NCBI GenBank assembly: GCA_944386965.1
Contig: CALXDE010000194.1
Location: 1-7,996 of the forward strand
DNA length: 7,996 nt
Source of the DNA: an uncultured Oscillospiraceae bacterium
GTDB lineage: Bacteria; Bacillota_A; Clostridia; Oscillospirales; Oscillospiraceae
Direction of reading: 5' to 3'
Shown here: positions 4,650 through 7,996 of the stretch, in pieces
Layout: each line of letters opens with the position of its first letter
Numbering within the stretch: the stretch's first letter is position 1
Notes under the pieces: model-generated
Told to the model about the DNA's origin: nothing
Database searches by the model: none
Seen by the model: the letters and a program-made list of their open reading frames with translations, nothing else
Translations under genes and position numbers: made by a program

Positions 4650-6293
4650 TCAGAAGAGGACCCGCACCGTGGTGCCCTGGCCGGGCACGCTCTCCAGCTC
4701 CACCTGGGCGTTGTGGTAGGCTGCCCCGTGTTTGACGATGGACAGGCCCAGCCCCGTGCCGCCGATCTCCTTGGAGTGGCTCTTGTCCACCCGGTAGAAC
4801 CGCTCGAAGACCCGGCGCTGGTCGGCATAGGGGATGCCGATGCCGGTGTCGGAAACCGACAGGACAGGGTGCCCCCCGCCCGCCGACACGGTGAGGGTGA
4901 TGCGGCCGTGGTCCTTGTTGTATTTGATGGCGTTGTCGCACAGGTTGTAGACCATCTCGTCCAGGATCTGGGGGTTGCCCTGGATAACGGCGCTCTCCAG
5001 GCGCAGGTCAACGGCGATGTCCCGCTGCCCCGCGGCGTCGGCGAGCCGCTCCGCCGCGGCCTGGGCCACCTCCGCCAGGTCCACGCTCTCCTTCTCCAGG
5101 CCCGTGGTGCCCTCGTCCAGCTGGCTCAGGCGGATGATGTCCCCCACCAGGGTGATCAGGCGCTGGGCCTCGCTGTAGATGTTGCCGGCAAAGTGGGGGA
5201 TGTCCTCGGCCTTGACCATGCCGTTTTTGATGAGCTCGGCGAAGCCGGAGATGGAGGTCAGGGGGGTCTTGAGCTCGTGGGAGACGTTGGCGGTGAACTC
5301 CCGGCGCAGCTTCTCCCGCTCCTCCCGCTCCGTCACGTCCAGCAGCAGCAGCACCGCGCCCACCACCCGGTCCCGCTCGTGGACGGGATTGGCGATGAGC
5401 TGATAGGTCCGCTCGGACAGCTCCATCAGGGCCTGGCTGTGGCTGCCCTGGAGGGAGGTGTCCACGGCCTGGCGGAACTGCTCGCTGCGGTTGAGGGAGA
5501 AGACGCTGCCCTCCACCCGGGCCGCGCCCAGCAGACGCAGGGCGGCGTTGTTGTAGCTGAGGACCTCCGTCTCCTGGTCGATGACCAGGAGACCCTCGTT
5601 CATGTTCTCGGTGATGGTGGCGAACTCCTGCTGCTTGGTCCGCATCTCCTCGATCTGGGCGCGGATCTGCCGGTTCTGGGCGGCGATGCGGCCCAGCAGG
5701 GGGGAGAGCTCCTCATAGGGCTCCCCGTCCTCCGGGTGCTCCAGGTCGATCTCGTTGAGGGGCCGGATGATGGCCCGGGAGATGCGGGAGGCCAGAAACA
5801 GGCTCAGCGCCAGGGCCGCCAGCAGCACCAGCAGGATGTAGTACCAGATGCTCACCACCAGGGAGAGCACGGTGTACTGCTCCCCGGACACCCGGAGCAC
5901 CGACCCGTCGGAGAGGGCCAGGGCGTAGTAGTAGGAGCGCTCGGACAGGGTGCTGCTGTAGCGCTCGCTCTCGCCCACGCCGCCGGAGAGGGCCTCCTGG
6001 ATCTCCTCCCGGTCGCCGTGGTTCTCCATGGCCGCCTCGTCGGCGGCGTTGTCAAAGAGGACGGTGCCGTCCCCGGCGATCCAGGTGATGCGGTGGGAGC
6101 CCCGGTCCAGCCCCTCCAGATACGAGAGGCCCATCTTCTCCACCGCCGAGGACAGGTAGGAGGCCTCCTCCTGGATCTGCGCCTCGTATACGCCGGAGTA
6201 GTAGCGGTACACCGCCCCCATGGTCAGGGCCGTGCCGGCGACGAAAACCGCCAGCGCCACCAGAAAGATGGCGCGGAAAATGCGCTTGGTCAT
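4650..6293 (-). CDS. phoR: PhoR-type sensor histidine kinase
   Basis: This is a 547-residue membrane kinase that would autophosphorylate on histidine and pass the phosphate to the response regulator encoded just upstream. Its layout is a short cytoplasmic N-terminus, TM1 near 6-28, an extracytoplasmic region of about 110 residues, and TM2 near 143-168. A short degenerate HAMP/coiled-coil linker follows (170-222), then a PAS domain around 223-320. Next come HisKA with FTANVSHELKTPLTS (H339) and HATPase_c with DNAIKYN (N454), DTGIGIP (D482), FERFYRVD and GGTGLGLSIVKH (511-522). All catalytic boxes are intact. The start overlaps the regulator's stop by four bases, with GGAGGGG (6301-6307) seven bases upstream, implying translational coupling. 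Clustering with pstB and phoU identifies it as the phosphate-responsive PhoR rather than another kinase; the ligand-sensing mode is not visible in the sequence. Confidence 0.93.
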   Translation of the reverse strand: MTKRIFRAIFLVALAVFVAGTALTMGAVYRYYSGVYEAQIQEEASYLSSAVEKMGLSYLEGLDRGSHRITWIAGDGTVLFDNAADEAAMENHGDREEIQEALSGGVGESERYSSTLSERSYYYALALSDGSVLRVSGEQYTVLSLVVSIWYYILLVLLAALALSLFLASRISRAIIRPLNEIDLEHPEDGEPYEELSPLLGRIAAQNRQIRAQIEEMRTKQQEFATITENMNEGLLVIDQETEVLSYNNAALRLLGAARVEGSVFSLNRSEQFRQAVDTSLQGSHSQALMELSERTYQLIANPVHERDRVVGAVLLLLDVTEREEREKLRREFTANVSHELKTPLTSISGFAELIKNGMVKAEDIPHFAGNIYSEAQRLITLVGDIIRLSQLDEGTTGLEKESVDLAEVAQAAAERLADAAGQRDIAVDLRLESAVIQGNPQILDEMVYNLCDNAIKYNKDHGRITLTVSAGGGHPVLSVSDTGIGIPYADQRRVFERFYRVDKSHSKEIGGTGLGLSIVKHGAAYHNAQVELESVPGQGTTVRVLF

Positions 6294-6964
6294 GTGATGT
6301 CCCCTCCGATCTTGTAGCCCACGCCCCGGACCGTCTCGATGTAGTCCCCGCAGGGACCCAGCTTCTGCCGCAGGGTGCGGATATGAACGTCCACGGTGCG
6401 GTTCTCCCCGTCAAAGGCGTAGCCCCACACCCGGTTCAGGAGCTGGTCCCGGCTGAAGACCATGCCCTTGTGCTCCAGCAGCAGCTGCAGCAGCTCGAAC
6501 TCCTTGAGCGTCAGCGTCACGGCTTCCCCGTCCACCTTGACGGTGTGCTGGGCGGTGTTCAGCGCCAGCCTGCCCAGGGTGTACTGGCCGGTCCGCTCCT
6601 CCCGGCGGGCGGAGCGGCGCAGCAGGGCCTTGACCCGGGCCATGAGCTCCATCATGCCGAAGGGCTTGGCCAGATAGTCGTCGGCCCCGGCGTCCAGGCC
6701 CACCACCTTGTCGTATTCGGTGCTTTTGGCGGTGAGCATCATCACCGGCAGGTCCTGGTCCGTCTCCCGCAGCCGCCGGAGGATGGCCAGGCCGTCCTCC
6801 TCGGGCAGCATGATGTCCAGGATCACCAGCTCCGGCCTCTGCCGCTCCAGAGCCGGCCAAAAGGCAGAGGGGCGGTCAAAGCCCTCTGCCTCCAGTCCGG
6901 AACTATTCAAGGTGTAGAGGACCAGCTCCCGGATGCTGTTGTCGTCTTCCACCAGATAGATCAT
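6290..6964 (-). CDS. phoP: Phosphate regulon response regulator (PhoP/PhoB, OmpR family)
   Basis: This 224-residue DNA-binding response regulator activates phosphate-starvation genes when phosphorylated. The receiver domain (1-115) has acidic residues E6, D7 and D8, phospho-acceptor D50 in LVILDIMLP, T78 and K100 in the KPF motif. The C-terminal winged helix (about 127-221) has LTLKEFELLQLLL, the recognition-helix region RTVDVHIRTLRQKLG and the wing ETVRGVGYK. The frame is open further upstream, but the start is placed at the ATG at 6964: it gives the standard MIYLVEDD beginning, overlaps the phoU stop as ATGA, and has AGGAGG (6975-6980) ten bases upstream. The stop overlaps the phoR start by four bases. 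Phosphate specificity is inferred from the neighbouring phoU and pstB. The symbol phoB would be equally acceptable. Confidence 0.93.
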   Translation of the reverse strand: MIYLVEDDNSIRELVLYTLNSSGLEAEGFDRPSAFWPALERQRPELVILDIMLPEEDGLAILRRLRETDQDLPVMMLTAKSTEYDKVVGLDAGADDYLAKPFGMMELMARVKALLRRSARREERTGQYTLGRLALNTAQHTVKVDGEAVTLTLKEFELLQLLLEHKGMVFSRDQLLNRVWGYAFDGENRTVDVHIRTLRQKLGPCGDYIETVRGVGYKIGGDIT

Positions 6965-7623
6965 GCCGGGTCGTCCTCCTCGTCCTGTTTCCGCGCGCCG
7001 GTGATGGAGTACTCCACCCACTCGGCAATGTTCACGGCGTGGTCGCCGATGCGCTCCAGATACTTGGCAATCATCATCAGATCAATGCAGAACTCGCCGT
7101 TGTGGCTGTCCTCCACGATCAGGGCGATGAGCTCGTCCTTGATCTGCCGGAAGAAGCCGTCCACGGTGTCGTCGTGCTTCATGACCGAGCGGGCCAGGTC
7201 CAGGTCGTTCTTCACAAAGGCGTCCACGCTGTCGGTGACCATCTGCACGGCCTCCACGGCCATCTCCTTGAGGTGGACCCGGTTGGTGAGGGGGCAGTCG
7301 GTGAGAAAGTCGCTGATCTCGGCGATGTCCGCGGCCTGGTCGCCGATGCGCTCCATGTCGGAGATCATCCGCAGGGCCGAGGAGATGGACCGGAGATCCC
7401 GGGCTACGGGCTGCTGCTGGAGCAGCAGCTTCATGCACAGCGCCTCGATGTCCCGCTCCTTGCGGTCGATCTCCCGCTCGGTGAGGGCGGCCCGGGCGGC
7501 CATGGCGGCGTCCTCGTCCAGCACGGCCTTCATGGCCGCGGCAATGGACTCCTCGCACAGGGCGCCCATCTTGATCAGCTCCACGTGGAGCGTGTTGAGT
7601 TGCGTGTCGAAATGGCTTCGCAT
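6961..7623 (-). CDS. phoU: Phosphate signalling complex protein PhoU
   Basis: This 220-residue all-helical cytoplasmic protein links the PstSCAB transporter to the PhoR kinase. When phosphate is plentiful it keeps PhoR off and restrains uptake. It shows the internal duplication of the PhoU family, two three-helix bundles each with the metal-binding signature: ERIGDQAAD at 91-99 and ERIGDHAVN at 190-198. RDLRSISSALRMISDM (75-90) and EFCIDLMMIAKYLE (177-190) are the matching helices. The length is typical. The frame is open upstream into pstB, but the ATG at 7623 is chosen because it overlaps the pstB stop as TGATG, has AGGGAGG (7632-7638) eight bases upstream, and gives the expected MRSHFDxQL start. 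The acidic DEEDDPA tail overlaps the regulator's start codon by four bases. Confidence 0.96.
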   Translation of the reverse strand: MRSHFDTQLNTLHVELIKMGALCEESIAAAMKAVLDEDAAMAARAALTEREIDRKERDIEALCMKLLLQQQPVARDLRSISSALRMISDMERIGDQAADIAEISDFLTDCPLTNRVHLKEMAVEAVQMVTDSVDAFVKNDLDLARSVMKHDDTVDGFFRQIKDELIALIVEDSHNGEFCIDLMMIAKYLERIGDHAVNIAEWVEYSITGARKQDEEDDPA

Positions 7624-7996
7624 CAGCCGAACCTCCCTGTAATGTAGTCCTCGGTCCGCTTGTCCCGGGGCATGGAGAAAATCTGCTCGGTCCTGCCGTA
7701 CTCCACCAGCTCGCCCAGCAGGAAAAAGGCGGTGTTGTCGGAGATCCGGGCGGCCTGCTGCATGTTGTGGGTGACCATAATGATAGTATAGTCTTTTTTC
7801 AGCTCCACCGCAAGGTCCTCGATCTTGGAGGTGGAGATGGGGTCCAGGGCGCTGGTGGCCTCGTCCATCAGGAGGATGTCCGGCTGCACGGCCAGGGCCC
7901 GGGCGATGCACAGCCGCTGCTGCTGCCCGCCGGAGAGGCCCAGGGCGCTCTTTTTCAGCCGGTCCTTCACCTCGTCCCAGATGGCCGCCCCCTTCA
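7623..7996 (-). CDS. pstB: Phosphate ABC transporter ATP-binding protein PstB (C-terminal part; 5' end outside window)
   Basis: Only the last 123 codons or so are present, because the frame runs off the right edge. PstB is the nucleotide-binding subunit that powers high-affinity phosphate import by PstSCAB. Visible features are IWDEVKDRL, the ABC signature LSGGQQQR, Walker B ILLMDE with the following SALDPIST, the H-loop MVTH, and the PstB-typical tail with RTEQIF and [10 protein letters not shown]. The Walker A motif and Q-loop lie outside. The usual PstB wording DEPTSALDP reads DEATSALDP here, a Pro to Ala change just after the Walker B glutamate; the glutamate itself is kept. The stop overlaps the phoU start by one base. 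pstS, pstC and pstA are expected beyond the edge. Confidence 0.95.
   Translation of the reverse strand, partial: KGAAIWDEVKDRLKKSALGLSGGQQQRLCIARALAVQPDILLMDEATSALDPISTSKIEDLAVELKKDYTIIMVTHNMQQAARISDNTAFFLLGELVEYGRTEQIFSMPRDKRTEDYITGRFG

Noticed and set aside
4713..6317. Long plus-strand open frame (534 codons) opposite phoR
   Set aside because: It is an antisense shadow of the kinase in high-GC DNA, with repetitive Leu/Gly/Val/Gln/His composition and no recognisable domain.
6383..7647. Plus-strand open frames opposite the response regulator and phoU
   Set aside because: They are antisense to two conserved genes; the Ser/Arg-rich and His/Val/Leu-rich translations are frame artefacts.

Overview
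The window looks like chromosomal DNA from an endospore-forming, high-GC member of the Clostridia, most plausibly a gut Oscillospiraceae-type bacterium (relatives of Flavonifractor, Lawsonibacter or Intestinimonas). The reasons are strong GGAGG ribosome binding sites, a SpoVAC germination/spore protein, a divergent ParE-type topoisomerase of a kind I associate with Clostridia, and a Firmicutes-style pst-phoU-phoP-phoR order. The taxonomic call is inference; no rRNA or other marker is present.

Layout, left to right. Positions 1-435 hold no convincing conserved gene. They contain a run of hairpins, one 42-codon ORF with a very good Shine-Dalgarno, and a perfect 20-bp inverted repeat, and they look like intergenic or dispersed-repeat sequence. 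Positions 436-2430 (minus) encode a complete topoisomerase type IIA B subunit (ParE-like). The spacer 2431-2768 holds its likely sigma-A promoter, two inverted repeats, a tight tandem cluster of DnaA-box-like 9-mers, and a rho-independent terminator belonging to the next gene. Positions 2769-3203 (minus) encode SpoVAC, standing alone without spoVAD or spoVAEb beside it. The spacer 3204-3361 is a divergent promoter region: a sigma-G-like promoter pointing to spoVAC and a sigma-A-like promoter pointing to hemW, with their -35 elements one base apart. Positions 3362-4573 (plus) encode the radical SAM heme chaperone HemW. A strong bidirectional terminator at about 4586-4632 separates hemW from a convergent minus-strand phosphate operon: pstB (partial, running off the right edge), phoU, a PhoB/PhoP-type response regulator and a PhoR-type sensor kinase. 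Each junction in this operon overlaps by 1 or 4 bases.

How the genes work together. The right half is one functional unit. PstB energises the PstSCAB phosphate importer, PhoU relays transporter status to the kinase PhoR, and PhoR phosphorylates the regulator, which controls phosphate-starvation genes. The other three genes (topoisomerase, spoVAC, hemW) are unrelated single-gene transcription units, each with its own visible signals. I found no clear new multi-gene system. The most interesting items are the DnaA-box-like cluster upstream of a topoisomerase gene, the structured region with a small ORF at the left edge, the orphan spoVAC, and the back-to-back sporulation/vegetative promoters.
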